From: JAEUMY01 sp033764435 | GTDB taxonomy: Bacteria; Pseudomonadota; Gammaproteobacteria; Burkholderiales; Usitatibacteraceae | Assembly: GCA_033764435.1 (NCBI GenBank) | Contig: JANRIX010000033.1 | Location: 1-64,000 of the forward strand | DNA length: 64,000 nt | Direction: 5' to 3' | Part shown: in pieces, positions 17,036 to 26,733 of the stretch | How positions within the stretch are numbered: position 1 is the first letter of the stretch | Layout of the letters: each line of letters begins with the position of its first letter | Notes under the pieces: model-generated | Told to the model about the DNA's origin: nothing | Seen by the model: only the letters and a program-made list of their open reading frames with translations | The model's database searches: none | Made by a program: the position numbers and the translations under genes

Positions 17036-19399
17036 TCAGAAAATCTGATTCTTCACCTCTTCCGTGGGCCGGGGCCGCTCCTTGGTCGCTGCGGGCGCCT
17101 CGCTGGTGCCAGGCGCCATCTCCGCATAGAAGAACTCCTTGATCGCATCCTTGGCACCTCCGTCACGGAGCCCGCTCACGGGATCAACGTTTACCGCCAC
17201 AACGCCGTCGGGCACCTCGAGTTCGTTCTCTGGTACACCTTTCAGCGCCTTGGTCATGTAACCGATCCAGATGGGCAGAGCGGCTTGTCCGCCCGTCTCA
17301 TTGGCACCCAGATCAGCTGGGGTATCGAATCCGATCCATGCCACACCGACGAGACTGTCATTGAAGCCCGCAAACCAGGCGTCGTTGTGATCGTTCGTGG
17401 TCCCGGTCTTGCCGGCCAGGTCCTGACGGCCCAACGTCTGCGCACGCGTCGCAGTACCTGAGCGAACCACTTCACGCATGAGCGAGGTCATCAGGAACGC
17501 GTTGCGAGCGTCGAGAACGCGTTCGGCATCCTGTCCTGCCTTCTGAGGTTTTGCGGCGTAGATGGTGGCGCCCTTGTCGTCATTGATTGTGGCGATAACG
17601 TACGGGCTGATGCGAAAGCCGCCGTTGGCAAAGGATGAGTAGGCGGCCGCCATTTGCATGGGCGTCACCGATCCTGCCCCCAGGGCCATGGTGAGATAGG
17701 GCGGATGCTTCTCGGCTTGAAATCCGAAGCGTCCGACATACTCTTGCGCATACTCGGGGCCGATGGCTTGAAGTACGCGAATGGACACCATGTTCTTGGA
17801 TTTGGCGAGGGCCGTGCGAAGGCGCATCGGGCCCTCGTATTTGCCGTCGTAGTTCTTGGGTTCCCAGATTTGTCCCCCCGTGCGTCCAGGATCGACCACA
17901 ACCGGGGCATCATTCACCACCGTCGCGGGCGAAAAGCCCTTTTCCAGCGCAGCAGAATAGATGAACGGCTTGAAGCTGGAACCGGGCTGCCTCCAAGCCT
18001 GGGTGATTCGATTGAACTTGTTTGACCCGAAGTCGACACCGCCGACCAGGGCGCGAACAGCACCATCCACCGGCGATACGGAAACGAACGCCGCTTCAAC
18101 TCTGGGCAATTGGGCAATGGCCCATCCGCCCTTCTCTTCCTTGTAGATGCGGACTACGGCACCGGGAGTTGGTTTGAGTTGGGATGCCTTGTCGCCAAGC
18201 AACCTGGCAACCTGGCGCAGGCCGTCACCGGTAATGGTGATCGATTCGCCGCGTTTGTTGACGACCACAATCTGCTTAGGGCTTGATTCGATCACTACCG
18301 CCGGGTATAGGTCAGCAATTACTTCGCGTTCGGCCAAGGCTTCTTCAATCGCTTCGTCCCGTTGTGCGGGATCCGCTGGGAGATTGAGCCGGCCTTCGGG
18401 ACCCCTGTAACCATGCCGGCGGTCATAGTCCATGACGCCTCGTCGCAGACTCTCCACTGCCGCAATCTGGTCTGCAGAGCGGATGGTCGTGTACACCTTC
18501 ATGCCGCTGACATAGACCGTATCGCCATATAGGTCGAAGACTTCCTTGCGCGCCATCTCGGCCACATGTTCCGCCGGCACCGGAAACTGATTCTGGGCGG
18601 CGTTCAGTTTCAGCGGGGTAGCCATTGCCTGCTGGTACTGGTCTTCCTTCAAGTAGCCCAGGTCGCGCATGCGCCGGAGTACATAGTGCTGGCGCTGGGT
18701 GGCGCGTTTGGGATTCACGACGGGGTTGAATCGTGATGGGGCCTTGGGCAGCCCTGCCAGCATGGCCACCTCTGCAGGCTGCAGGTCCTTCATTTCCTTG
18801 CCGTAGTAAACCTGTGCCGCGGAGGAAAACCCGTATGCTCTCTGACCCAGGAAGATGTGATTGATGTATATCTCCAGGATCTGATCCTTGGTCAGGTTTT
18901 GCTCAATCTTGAAGGCCAGCAGCGCTTGGGAAATCTTCCGGGTGAAGGTCTTCTCTTTGGTCAAAAAGAAGTTCTGCGCAACCTGCATGGTGATGGTGGA
19001 AGCCCCCTCGGTCCTGGCGCCCGTGGTGAGGTTCGAGAGCGCCGCCCGACCGACCCCCCAATAGTCGACCCCGCTATGCGAATAGAACCGCTCATCTTCT
19101 GCGGCAAGAATGGCCTTTTTCAGCAGTTCGGGCACATCCTTAATGGCGACCACTGCACGCTTCTCCTCACCGAATTCACCAATCAGATCACCATCCGCCG
19201 TGTAGATCCGCAGCGGGATTTTTGGCCGATAGTCCGTCAATACCTCGACAGACGGAAGGCTGGGATAGAGCAAGACGATAGTAAGCGCTACCACTCCCAG
19301 CGCAACCAAGCACAAGGACGCCAGCAGAATCAAAGGGTAAAACCACCAGCGAGCAGCCACAGAATGCACTTTCGAAAGGAGACAGGTAATTATAGCCAT
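17036..19399 (-). CDS. mrcA: Penicillin-binding protein 1A, bifunctional peptidoglycan synthase
   Basis: A 787-residue class A PBP that polymerises and cross-links peptidoglycan. Start 19399 places a short cytoplasmic tail before the single membrane helix (FYPLILLASLCLVALGVVAL). The longer frame to 19474 adds unlikely sequence. The glycosyltransferase 51 domain has the catalytic Glu near residue 100 (AAEDERFYSH) and the STITMQ region. The transpeptidase shows SSFK near 475, SKN (AKSKNM) and KTGT near 665. It is divergent from pilM, as in many proteobacteria. The 155-base gap between them should hold both promoters. Confidence 0.95.
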   Translation of the reverse strand: MAIITCLLSKVHSVAARWWFYPLILLASLCLVALGVVALTIVLLYPSLPSVEVLTDYRPKIPLRIYTADGDLIGEFGEEKRAVVAIKDVPELLKKAILAAEDERFYSHSGVDYWGVGRAALSNLTTGARTEGASTITMQVAQNFFLTKEKTFTRKISQALLAFKIEQNLTKDQILEIYINHIFLGQRAYGFSSAAQVYYGKEMKDLQPAEVAMLAGLPKAPSRFNPVVNPKRATQRQHYVLRRMRDLGYLKEDQYQQAMATPLKLNAAQNQFPVPAEHVAEMARKEVFDLYGDTVYVSGMKVYTTIRSADQIAAVESLRRGVMDYDRRHGYRGPEGRLNLPADPAQRDEAIEEALAEREVIADLYPAVVIESSPKQIVVVNKRGESITITGDGLRQVARLLGDKASQLKPTPGAVVRIYKEEKGGWAIAQLPRVEAAFVSVSPVDGAVRALVGGVDFGSNKFNRITQAWRQPGSSFKPFIYSAALEKGFSPATVVNDAPVVVDPGRTGGQIWEPKNYDGKYEGPMRLRTALAKSKNMVSIRVLQAIGPEYAQEYVGRFGFQAEKHPPYLTMALGAGSVTPMQMAAAYSSFANGGFRISPYVIATINDDKGATIYAAKPQKAGQDAERVLDARNAFLMTSLMREVVRSGTATRAQTLGRQDLAGKTGTTNDHNDAWFAGFNDSLVGVAWIGFDTPADLGANETGGQAALPIWIGYMTKALKGVPENELEVPDGVVAVNVDPVSGLRDGGAKDAIKEFFYAEMAPGTSEAPAATKERPRPTEEVKNQIF

Positions 19400-19554
19400 C
19401 CCCGAATCGGGCATTCTGGCCCAACCACGGCAGAAATCGGGCAGCACTCCCCACGCGCCGCCGAAATACCCCAAGAAACAAAAGGCTTTACACAGTGGGG
19501 GGTTGTTGCTAGCATTTAATGTAATTTATGCGTTATGGGGCGTAACCCAACACC

Positions 19555-20652
19555 ATGCTTAAAGAATCGCTGGCTTCCCAGTTTGACTTCCTGCAGGCGA
19601 AGGCACCCCCAGTCATCGGGGTTGATATCAGCTCGTCCTCAGTCAAGATGGTCGAGCTGGCCGACGCAGGGAAAGGCTTATACCGTATTGAGCGGTACGT
19701 CATCGAGCCGCTGCCGAAAGATACGGTGACCGATGGAAATATCGCGAACATTGAAGCCGCTTCAGAAGCGGTCAAGCGCGCCTGGAAAAACATGGGTACG
19801 CGGATCAAGCATGTTGCGATGGCATTGCCGTCGGCGGCGGTAATCACCAAAAAAGTCACGCTGGCAGCAAATCAGCGTGAAGAAGACATGGAGTTCCAGG
19901 TTCAGGCCGAGGCCAACCAATATATTCCGTTCAGTCTGGACGAAGTGAACTTAGACTTTCATGTTATTGGCCCAAATCCTACCAACGAGGAAGAGGTCGA
20001 AGTTCTGATCGCCGCGTCGCGCAAAGAGAAAATTGAGGATCGCGTTGCCGTTGCGCAGGCGGCTGGACTGAAGACGCAGGTCATCGATGTGGAGTCTTTT
20101 GCTGCACTCGCCGCATTCGACATGATCAAGGGTGCCACCAGCGGGATCCAGCATGAAGACGTCACGGCGATTGTCGATATTGGCGCCCAGATCACGCGCG
20201 TCACTGTTATGCACCAGGATCAGGCGGTATACACACGCGAGCAACAGATTGGCGGCGCGCAGCTAACCCAGGATATCGCCCGGCAATTCGACATGCCCCA
20301 GGAAGAGGCGGAAATCGCGAAGCGCACCGGCGGCCTGCCTGAGAACTACGGCCCTGACGTCCTGCAACCCTTCAATGAGAAGGTCGTCATGGAGATTCAG
20401 CGCGCTCTCCAATTCTTCTTTACGTCGACCCAATTCAACAAAGTCGATCACATACTGCTGTCCGGCGGTTCCGCGATGCTGGACGGCCTTGAGGAGATGG
20501 TTGCCAACCGAACGCAGGTGCATACGCTGGTGGCAAATCCTTTCTCCAACATGGCACTCTCCTCGAAAGTGAAGCCTCGACAGCTCACTCAGGATGCTCC
20601 CTCATTGATGGTGGCATGCGGGCTCGCGATGCGGAGGTTTGATCCATCATGA
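19555..20652 (+). CDS. pilM: Type IV pilus assembly protein PilM
   Basis: A 365-residue actin-like ATPase of the inner-membrane alignment complex. The N-terminal phosphate-binding loop is GVDISSSSVKMVEL, and the second half has IVDIGAQITR. The C-terminal part has LLSGGSAMLDGLEEMV. In the family PilM is cytoplasmic and binds the N-terminus of PilN. It is the first gene of pilMNOPQ and shares an ATGA-type overlap with pilN. The AT-rich stretch 19500-19540 upstream is the likely promoter area. The reading frame is free of the window's palindrome. Confidence 0.95.
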   Translation: MLKESLASQFDFLQAKAPPVIGVDISSSSVKMVELADAGKGLYRIERYVIEPLPKDTVTDGNIANIEAASEAVKRAWKNMGTRIKHVAMALPSAAVITKKVTLAANQREEDMEFQVQAEANQYIPFSLDEVNLDFHVIGPNPTNEEEVEVLIAASRKEKIEDRVAVAQAAGLKTQVIDVESFAALAAFDMIKGATSGIQHEDVTAIVDIGAQITRVTVMHQDQAVYTREQQIGGAQLTQDIARQFDMPQEEAEIAKRTGGLPENYGPDVLQPFNEKVVMEIQRALQFFFTSTQFNKVDHILLSGGSAMLDGLEEMVANRTQVHTLVANPFSNMALSSKVKPRQLTQDAPSLMVACGLAMRRFDPS

Positions 20653-21248
20653 TTCGCATCAATCTACTTCCCCATCGAGAGGAAAAGCGTCGGCTGAAAC
20701 AGCAGCAGTTTGCGGTGCTTGCAGGGTTGACTGCCGTGCTGGCGCTGGCGCTATCAGCGCTAATCTGGGTGGGTTTCAATCAGGCAATCGACATTCAAAA
20801 GGCCCGCAACAAGTATCTGAATGACGAGATCGCCAAACTTGACAAACAGATTGACGAGATCAAGAAAATTCGCGAAGAAACCCAAGCGCTGCTTTCGAAA
20901 AAGCAGGTGGTAGAAGGTCTGCAGTCGAATCGCTCGGAGCCTGTGCAGCTACTGGATCAAATGCTGCGCCAACTGCCCGAGGGCCTGTATTTGAAGAGCA
21001 TCAAGCAGACCGGGACAAAGATCAATGTCACCGGCTATGCACAGTCGAATGCTCGAGTATCGGCGTTCATGAGAAATATTCAGGCGTCGCCTTATCTCGA
21101 AAATCCCAATCTGGTCGAAATCAAGGCTGTGGATGTCAATCGTCAGCGCGCGAACGAGTTCAGTCTGGACTTCTTCATCAAGCGCAGTCAGTCCGATGCC
21201 AAGTCAGGCAAGGGATCAGCGCCTGCCGCAGGAGGCAAAAAGGCATGA
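20649..21248 (+). CDS. pilN: Type IV pilus assembly protein PilN
   Basis: A 199-residue bitopic inner-membrane protein. The first residues (MIRINLLPHREEKR) contain the conserved INLLP motif that binds PilM. A transmembrane helix follows (residues ~18-40), then a coiled coil rich in Lys/Asp/Glu and a periplasmic ferredoxin-like domain. The start overlaps the pilM stop by four bases and the end overlaps pilO in the same way. Confidence 0.94.
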   Translation: MIRINLLPHREEKRRLKQQQFAVLAGLTAVLALALSALIWVGFNQAIDIQKARNKYLNDEIAKLDKQIDEIKKIREETQALLSKKQVVEGLQSNRSEPVQLLDQMLRQLPEGLYLKSIKQTGTKINVTGYAQSNARVSAFMRNIQASPYLENPNLVEIKAVDVNRQRANEFSLDFFIKRSQSDAKSGKGSAPAAGGKKA

Positions 21249-21895
21249 AGCTTGATGATCTGAAAAACCTGGATCCGAAAAATCCGGGGCAATGGCCTTG
21301 GATTGCCAAAATAGTATCGTTCGTGCTGATTTTCGCGGCGATTCTGATTGGCGCTTACTTCGCCCTGTACCAAGGCCAGCTAGCAGAAAAGGAAAAGGAA
21401 GAGCGGCAAGAAGAAACGCTCAAGAACACTTTTGTCGAAAAGAAAAAGCTAGCGGTCAATCTGGACGCATACAAGGCCCAGCGAGCGGAGATCGAGCAGT
21501 CCTTTGGCGCGCTGCTTAAGCAGTTGCCGACCAAGTCTGAGATGGATGCGTTGCTGATCGACATCAACCAAGCGGGCTTGGGACGAGGATTGCAGTTTGA
21601 ACTGTTCAAGCCGTCGCCAAATGAGAATTTCACCGAGTTCTATGCGGAATTGCCCGTAAATCTGAAGGTCACGGGCAATTATCATGATCTTGGCGCGTTC
21701 GCCAGCGATGTGGCCAAGCTCCCACGCATCGTACTGCTCAATGAGTTGAATGTTTCCGTTTTACGCGAAGGCGCTCTGAACATGGAAGCCGTTGCGAAAA
21801 CCTATCGATACCTGGACGCCGAAGAACTGGCCAAGCAACGCAAGGTCGCGAAGGACAAAGCAAAGCCCGCACCGGCGAAGGGAGCCGGCAAATGA
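21245..21895 (+). CDS. pilO: Type IV pilus assembly protein PilO
   Basis: A 216-residue inner-membrane protein that pairs with PilN to form the periplasmic alignment complex. It has a short cytoplasmic start (KLDDLKNLDPKNPGQWPW), one membrane helix (~20-42), a coiled coil, then the pilus-assembly domain with LPTKSEMDALLIDINQAG and a Lys/Ala-rich C-terminus. It overlaps both neighbours by four bases, so the operon is translationally coupled. Confidence 0.94.
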   Translation: MKLDDLKNLDPKNPGQWPWIAKIVSFVLIFAAILIGAYFALYQGQLAEKEKEERQEETLKNTFVEKKKLAVNLDAYKAQRAEIEQSFGALLKQLPTKSEMDALLIDINQAGLGRGLQFELFKPSPNENFTEFYAELPVNLKVTGNYHDLGAFASDVAKLPRIVLLNELNVSVLREGALNMEAVAKTYRYLDAEELAKQRKVAKDKAKPAPAKGAGK

Positions 21896-22416
21896 AGCGA
21901 TTCTCTATGCTGATTCCGATAGTCATCGCAATCACCGCGTGCTCAGATGAGCCTTCTGACCTGAAGCGATTTGTGACTGAGCAGGAAAAGTCCTTGCCGC
22001 GGCGGATTGATCCATTGCCGGATGTCAAACCTTTTGAACCGTTCGGTTACGAGGGTTTTGATCTTCCAGACCCGTTCAAACCGCGCAAGCTGGCCGTCAA
22101 GCAGAATGACGGAGGCGGCCTCCAACCTGATCTGAACCGACGCAAGGAGCCTTTGGAGGCATTTCCGTTGGAGCAGTTGAAGATGGTGGGGACCTTGCAG
22201 CAGGGCGCTGAGGTGTTCGCGCTCGTCAAGGCTGACAAGACCTTGTACAGAGTGAAGAAGGGCAACTACATGGGCCAGAACTTCGGGTTGATCACCGAAA
22301 TCACCGAAGCTGAAGTCAAATTGAAGGAAATTGTCCAGGATGGCACCGGGGACTGGGCTGAGAGAATCAGCTCCTTGCCATTGCTGGAAGAGGCCGACAA
22401 GGGAGGCAGAAAGTGA
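21892..22416 (+). CDS. pilP: Type IV pilus lipoprotein PilP
   Basis: A 174-residue lipoprotein with a lipobox at residues ~14-17 (ITAC) after a short hydrophobic signal. A flexible Pro-rich segment follows (PLPDVKPFEPFGY). The C-terminal beta domain (LEQLKMVGTLQQG, YRVKKGNYMGQNFG) connects PilNO to the secretin PilQ. It overlaps pilO and pilQ by four bases. Confidence 0.94.
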   Translation: MKRFSMLIPIVIAITACSDEPSDLKRFVTEQEKSLPRRIDPLPDVKPFEPFGYEGFDLPDPFKPRKLAVKQNDGGGLQPDLNRRKEPLEAFPLEQLKMVGTLQQGAEVFALVKADKTLYRVKKGNYMGQNFGLITEITEAEVKLKEIVQDGTGDWAERISSLPLLEEADKGGRK

Positions 22417-24560
22417 CCAGCAGAACATCGTCAATCCTCAGTTGCACACGTGCGCTGTTGATCTTTTCGGCAACTTGTTTGCTGCTGCTGCCAAATGCCG
22501 CACTATCTCAGAGCAAAAACGTGCTTGAGTCCGTTTCGGCGACAAGCATGCAAGGTGGAAAAGTCGTAGTGCGAATGAATTTCAAGCAGCCGCTTTCCGC
22601 CGTTCCCCCTGGATTCACGGTTACCAACCCACCCCGCATTGCGATAGATTTGCCAAACGTTTCAAACGGGACAGGCAAGTCGACGATAGAAGTTGCGGAA
22701 GGCGATGTACGCAGTGCCAGTATCGTTGAGGTCAACAACCGCACCAGAGTCGTCCTAAACCTTGCTCGTAGCCTGAACTACGCTCCGACTATTGAGGCGA
22801 ACTCGCTGCTGGTCGCAATCGATGGTCCTGCTGTTTCGTCGACCAAGCCTTCCGGCCAGGTTACTCAGTTTGCCGAAGCAACGCCCGGTGACAACAGACA
22901 AAGCCTTAAGGACATCGATTTTCGTCGCGGCAATGGAGGCGAAGGCCGCATAATTGTCGACCTATCAAGCGCCACCACCGGCATAGACATTCGTCTGCAG
23001 GGCAAGTCGATTCTGGTGGACTTCATCAATACTTCAGTGCCCAAGAACCTTGTGCGCCGCCTTGATGTGGCGGACTTTGGAACCCCGGTTCGTACTGTAG
23101 ATACGCTTGATCAAGGCGCGAACACGCGCATGACTGTCGAACCCCGCGGGCTGTGGGAGTACTCGGCTTACCAGACCGACACTCAGTTCATCTTGGAAGT
23201 GAAGCCGGTAAAGGAAGACCCCAACAAACTTGTTCAGGGCACGACGCCGGGCTACGCAGGCGAAAAGCTCTCGCTTAACTTTCAGAACGTGGAAGTGAGG
23301 GCGGTTCTGCAGGTGATCGCGGACTTCACCGGACTTAACATTGTTACCAGCGATACTGTTGGCGGAAGCCTGACCCTGAGGCTGAAGGACGTTCCGTGGG
23401 ACCAGGCGCTGGACATCATTCTTCAGAGCAAGGGACTCGGAAAGCGCAAGAACGGGAATGTTGTGGTAATCGCCCCGCTTGACGAAATCGCCACAAAGGA
23501 GAAGCTTGCGCTAGAGGCCAGTCAGCAAATCTCGGAATTGGAGCCTGTGCGCACCGAAAGCTTCGTGATGTCATATGCGAAGGCCTCAGACGTCCGAGCT
23601 CTTCTCTCGGATCGTGACCAGAAGATTCTGTCGAAGCGCGGATCCGCGACTGTGGACCAGAGAACTAATACGCTGTTCATTCAGGATGTCCCCGCACGGC
23701 TTGAAGAGGCGCGTCGTCTGATAAATCAGTTGGACGTACCCGTTAGACAGGTTCAGATCGAAGCCAGAATAGTCATCGCGGATGACAAGTTCGGGCGGCA
23801 GCTGGGCGCCCGATTTGGACAGCAAAGCGCGTTCAATCGAAATGGCGTGAATGTTGGCTCCTCGGGCACTCTCTGGAACACGGTCACTCCGCTTACAAAC
23901 AACGCCATCAACGCCGGTTCGGCTGGCGCCGTGACGAACAGCTTTCAGCCAGGGGGCGGCGCGCAACCCGAGCAACTCAACGTCAACTTGCCGGTGATTG
24001 GTGCTGCGGGGCAGCTTGCATTGACATTCCTTAATCTGGGAAGCGGAAACATCGTCAACATTGAGCTTTCTGCGCTTGAGGCGGACAACCGGGGGAAAGT
24101 GGTTTCGAATCCACGAGTGATTACTGCTGACAAACGCAAGGCGGTCATCGGCCAGGGCACAGAGATCCCATTCTTGACTGCCTCAGCGAGCGGTGCGACG
24201 ACGGTACAGTTCAAGCCGGCCGTGCTCGAACTCGCCGTCACCCCACAGATCACACCTGATGACAAGATCATCATGGATCTCGAGGTGAAAAAGGATACTG
24301 TGGGACAGGTGTTCGCCGGTGTGCCTTCGATCGATACCAGGCGTGTTCAGACGCAGGTGCTGGTCGAGAACGGTGACACGGTCGTATTGGGTGGCATTTT
24401 CGAACAGAACAGCAGAACCGATGTGGTCAAAGTACCTGTGCTGGGAGATATCCCGATCATCGGTGCCGCGTTCCGGCGGACGCAGAAACAAGAGGACAAG
24501 ACAGAGCTTCTGATCTTCATCACGCCAAAAATCATCAAAGACAGCATTACCATTCGCTAA
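22413..24560 (+). CDS. pilQ: Type IV pilus secretin PilQ
   Basis: A 715-residue outer-membrane secretin through which the pilus passes. A GTG start overlaps the pilP stop by four bases. Order: signal peptide, two AMIN domains (~30-250), the secretin N0/STN domain (LNFQNVEVRAVLQVIADFTG), an N1 domain, then the secretin core. The core carries VPVLGDIPIIGAAFR and the closing ELLIFITPKII. A Rho-independent terminator follows. Confidence 0.95.
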   Translation: MTSRTSSILSCTRALLIFSATCLLLLPNAALSQSKNVLESVSATSMQGGKVVVRMNFKQPLSAVPPGFTVTNPPRIAIDLPNVSNGTGKSTIEVAEGDVRSASIVEVNNRTRVVLNLARSLNYAPTIEANSLLVAIDGPAVSSTKPSGQVTQFAEATPGDNRQSLKDIDFRRGNGGEGRIIVDLSSATTGIDIRLQGKSILVDFINTSVPKNLVRRLDVADFGTPVRTVDTLDQGANTRMTVEPRGLWEYSAYQTDTQFILEVKPVKEDPNKLVQGTTPGYAGEKLSLNFQNVEVRAVLQVIADFTGLNIVTSDTVGGSLTLRLKDVPWDQALDIILQSKGLGKRKNGNVVVIAPLDEIATKEKLALEASQQISELEPVRTESFVMSYAKASDVRALLSDRDQKILSKRGSATVDQRTNTLFIQDVPARLEEARRLINQLDVPVRQVQIEARIVIADDKFGRQLGARFGQQSAFNRNGVNVGSSGTLWNTVTPLTNNAINAGSAGAVTNSFQPGGGAQPEQLNVNLPVIGAAGQLALTFLNLGSGNIVNIELSALEADNRGKVVSNPRVITADKRKAVIGQGTEIPFLTASASGATTVQFKPAVLELAVTPQITPDDKIIMDLEVKKDTVGQVFAGVPSIDTRRVQTQVLVENGDTVVLGGIFEQNSRTDVVKVPVLGDIPIIGAAFRRTQKQEDKTELLIFITPKIIKDSITIR

Positions 24561-24583
24561 GCGTTCTTCTTCAGCCACCCCTG

Positions 24584-24609
24584 ACGGCGCCCCATTGGGC
24601 GCCGTTTTT
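24584..24609 (+). terminator. Terminator after pilQ
   Basis: A perfect 9-bp stem ACGGCGCCC/GGGCGCCGT with a CATT loop is followed by five T. It lies 24 bases past the pilQ stop and separates pilMNOPQ from aroK. Confidence 0.85.
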
Positions 24610-24657
24610 GTCTGGCGTCTCGCCAGCGGATCTGCTGTTTCAACCTAGAACTCAGGA

Positions 24658-25197
24658 ATGCCACGCATCGTACTCATCGGCATGCCAGGCGCTGGCAAAA
24701 CTACAGTCGGCAAGTCTTTGGCCAATGTCCTCTCCCTACCCTTCTTTGATGCGGACCGCGAATTGGTTGCCCGCACAGGTGTGTCGATCGCGACAATCTT
24801 CGAAATTGAGGGGGAGGCGAGTTTTCGCCGACGGGAGGCCGCCCTGATAGCCGAACTGTTCGGGCGCGAGGCCTTTGTGATGGCAACAGGGGGGGGGGCA
24901 ATTCTTGATTCCGCGACACGAACACTCATTCATTCTTCCGCAATCGTGGTGTACCTTCGCGCAACCTTGGGAGCGCTCATGGATCGGACGCAGAAAGACA
25001 GCACGCGTCCGCTCCTCGCAGATGGAGACCTGAAGGAGAAGCTCGGCGCCCTGCTGGCGATGCGCTCCCCGCTGTATGAGGAAGCAGCTCATCTGACGTT
25101 TGACACCGGTCGACAAAGTCCCTCCCGTCTCGCGGCTGCCATCGCCAAGGTCATCGAATCAAGAATTGGGGAATCCGGAGAAGTGACCAAAGCATGA
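24658..25197 (+). CDS. aroK: Shikimate kinase
   Basis: A 179-residue P-loop kinase that makes shikimate-3-phosphate for aromatic amino acids. Walker A is GMPGAGKTTVGK; the shikimate-binding DxD is in FDADRELVARTG, and FRRREA and TGGGA are the other conserved parts. The TGGGA codons contain an uninterrupted run of ten G at about 24889-24898, a potential slippage site. The ATG start shortly after the pilQ terminator fits the family length, and the end overlaps aroB by four bases. Confidence 0.95.
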   Translation: MPRIVLIGMPGAGKTTVGKSLANVLSLPFFDADRELVARTGVSIATIFEIEGEASFRRREAALIAELFGREAFVMATGGGAILDSATRTLIHSSAIVVYLRATLGALMDRTQKDSTRPLLADGDLKEKLGALLAMRSPLYEEAAHLTFDTGRQSPSRLAAAIAKVIESRIGESGEVTKA

Positions 25198-26294
25198 GCC
25201 TTCCTCTGATCGTTTCATTGGGGTCCAGAAGCTATCCGATCCACATTGGCCCTGGGCTCCTCTCCAGCGGCTTGATTGCTGAATCCCTCAAGTGCGCGAG
25301 TGCCGCTGTGGTGACCAATACCACGTTGATGGGTCCGTATGGGCTTGCGCTCGTGCGCACGCTTGAAGCAACGGGTCTCACCGTGAGAACGGTTGTGCTC
25401 CCCGATGGTGAAGTTCACAAAACACTGGACACGCTGAACGTCATCTATGATGCCCTGCTAGATTCTGCATTCGGCCGCAGGAGCTGCATCGTTGCACTTG
25501 GCGGAGGCGTAATCGGCGATATGGCAGGCTTTGCGGCGGCGACATACCAGCGCGGCATCCCATTCATACAGATTCCCACCACGCTGCTGGCACAGGTGGA
25601 TTCATCAGTGGGCGGAAAGACCGCCATCAATCACCCCCGGGGCAAGAACATGATCGGCGCATTTCATCAGCCGCTGGCTGTGTTTGCCGATACCGACACC
25701 CTGAAGACTCTGCCGGAGCGCGAACTGGTCGCAGGCATTGCGGAGGTCATCAAGTACGGCCTCATCCGCGATGCGCATTTTCTGACGTGGCTGGAGGGCA
25801 ACATGTGCGCGCTGCGCGACCGTGAGCCGGAAGCCCTGACCCACGCAATCAGGGAAAGCTGTCGCAACAAGGCAGAAGTGGTTGCCCGTGATGAGCTCGA
25901 AACCGGGGAGCGCGCGTTGCTCAACCTGGGCCACACCTTTGGTCACGCCATCGAAGGCGCATTGGGATTCGGCACCTGGCTGCACGGCGAGGCGGTCGGC
26001 GTGGGCATGCTGCTGGCGACACTGTTGTCACGGGAACTGGGCCACCTGTCCGATGAGGACGTCGGTCGTGTGGCGCGTCTGCTTCGTGCGGGTGGCCTGC
26101 CATTGCGCCTGCCCGACATTCCGGCCGAGACCATGCTGTCATTCATGGCCGTCGACAAGAAGAACGAAGGCGGGCAGATTCGCCTGATACTGCTGAAGCG
26201 ACTCGGCGAAGCCTATATCGAGGACGGCGTCGAGCGGGCTCGCCTGCATCGATTTCTGAGAGAGGCGCCGTCAGCCGTGGGCGCCCTCGCCTGA
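25194..26294 (+). CDS. aroB: 3-dehydroquinate synthase
   Basis: A 366-residue NAD- and metal-dependent enzyme that closes the dehydroquinate ring in the shikimate pathway. Marks are LPDGEVHKTLDTLN, the NAD-binding GGGVIGDMAGFAAATYQRG, PTTLLAQVDSSVGGKTAINH, and metal ligands in the AEVIKYG and LNLGHTFGHAIE regions (Glu, His, His). It is coupled with aroK. Its last 24 bases overlap the convergent minus-strand TPR gene. Confidence 0.95.
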   Translation: MSLPLIVSLGSRSYPIHIGPGLLSSGLIAESLKCASAAVVTNTTLMGPYGLALVRTLEATGLTVRTVVLPDGEVHKTLDTLNVIYDALLDSAFGRRSCIVALGGGVIGDMAGFAAATYQRGIPFIQIPTTLLAQVDSSVGGKTAINHPRGKNMIGAFHQPLAVFADTDTLKTLPERELVAGIAEVIKYGLIRDAHFLTWLEGNMCALRDREPEALTHAIRESCRNKAEVVARDELETGERALLNLGHTFGHAIEGALGFGTWLHGEAVGVGMLLATLLSRELGHLSDEDVGRVARLLRAGGLPLRLPDIPAETMLSFMAVDKKNEGGQIRLILLKRLGEAYIEDGVERARLHRFLREAPSAVGALA

Positions 26295-26648
26295 CGAGTC
26301 AGGGGCCGCCTGGGCGCTGTCTTGATCCGCCGCAGCTCGCTTGTGTAGCCGCCGCAGGAAGACCTGCATCTCCTTCGCCGCCTGCTTGTCGCCACGCGCC
26401 TCGGCGGCCCCTATGCCGCTTTCCCACGCCCTCGCGGCACCCGTGCCGTCCCCCACAGACTCTCTGGCCTTGCCCAGCAGCTTCCATGCGGCCGAATACC
26501 CGGCGTCCGTGGCAACCGCTCGCTCGAGGTGCGTGACTGCGGCAGCCGCATCGCCGGCGCGCAAGTACTCCTGACCCAGCCCGAAACGCAACAGGGCGGA
26601 GTCCTTGCCGTCACGAATCATGCGTTCGAAGTTCTCGATCAATCCCAT
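26271..26648 (-). CDS. Small tetratricopeptide-like protein
   Basis: A 125-residue soluble protein. Residues ~15-90 form two or three TPR-like helical pairs (SALLRFGLGQEYLRAGD, AVTHLERAVATDAGYSAAW, ARAWESGIGAAEARGD). The tail is Ala/Asp/Ser-rich and probably unstructured. It is likely a protein-interaction module; the partner is not shown. Its 3' end overlaps aroB by 24 bases in convergent orientation, and it is divergent from the ABC importer (85-base gap). Confidence 0.75.
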   Translation of the reverse strand: MGLIENFERMIRDGKDSALLRFGLGQEYLRAGDAAAAVTHLERAVATDAGYSAAWKLLGKARESVGDGTGAARAWESGIGAAEARGDKQAAKEMQVFLRRLHKRAAADQDSAQAAPDSSGEGAHG

Positions 26649-26733
26649 ATCAAAGCCTCACCGCTCGGGCCGTTCTCTGAGACGCCATTGTGTGCGATAG
26701 TGCCCCCTGCGAAAAAGACAGGGAGAACGCCCC

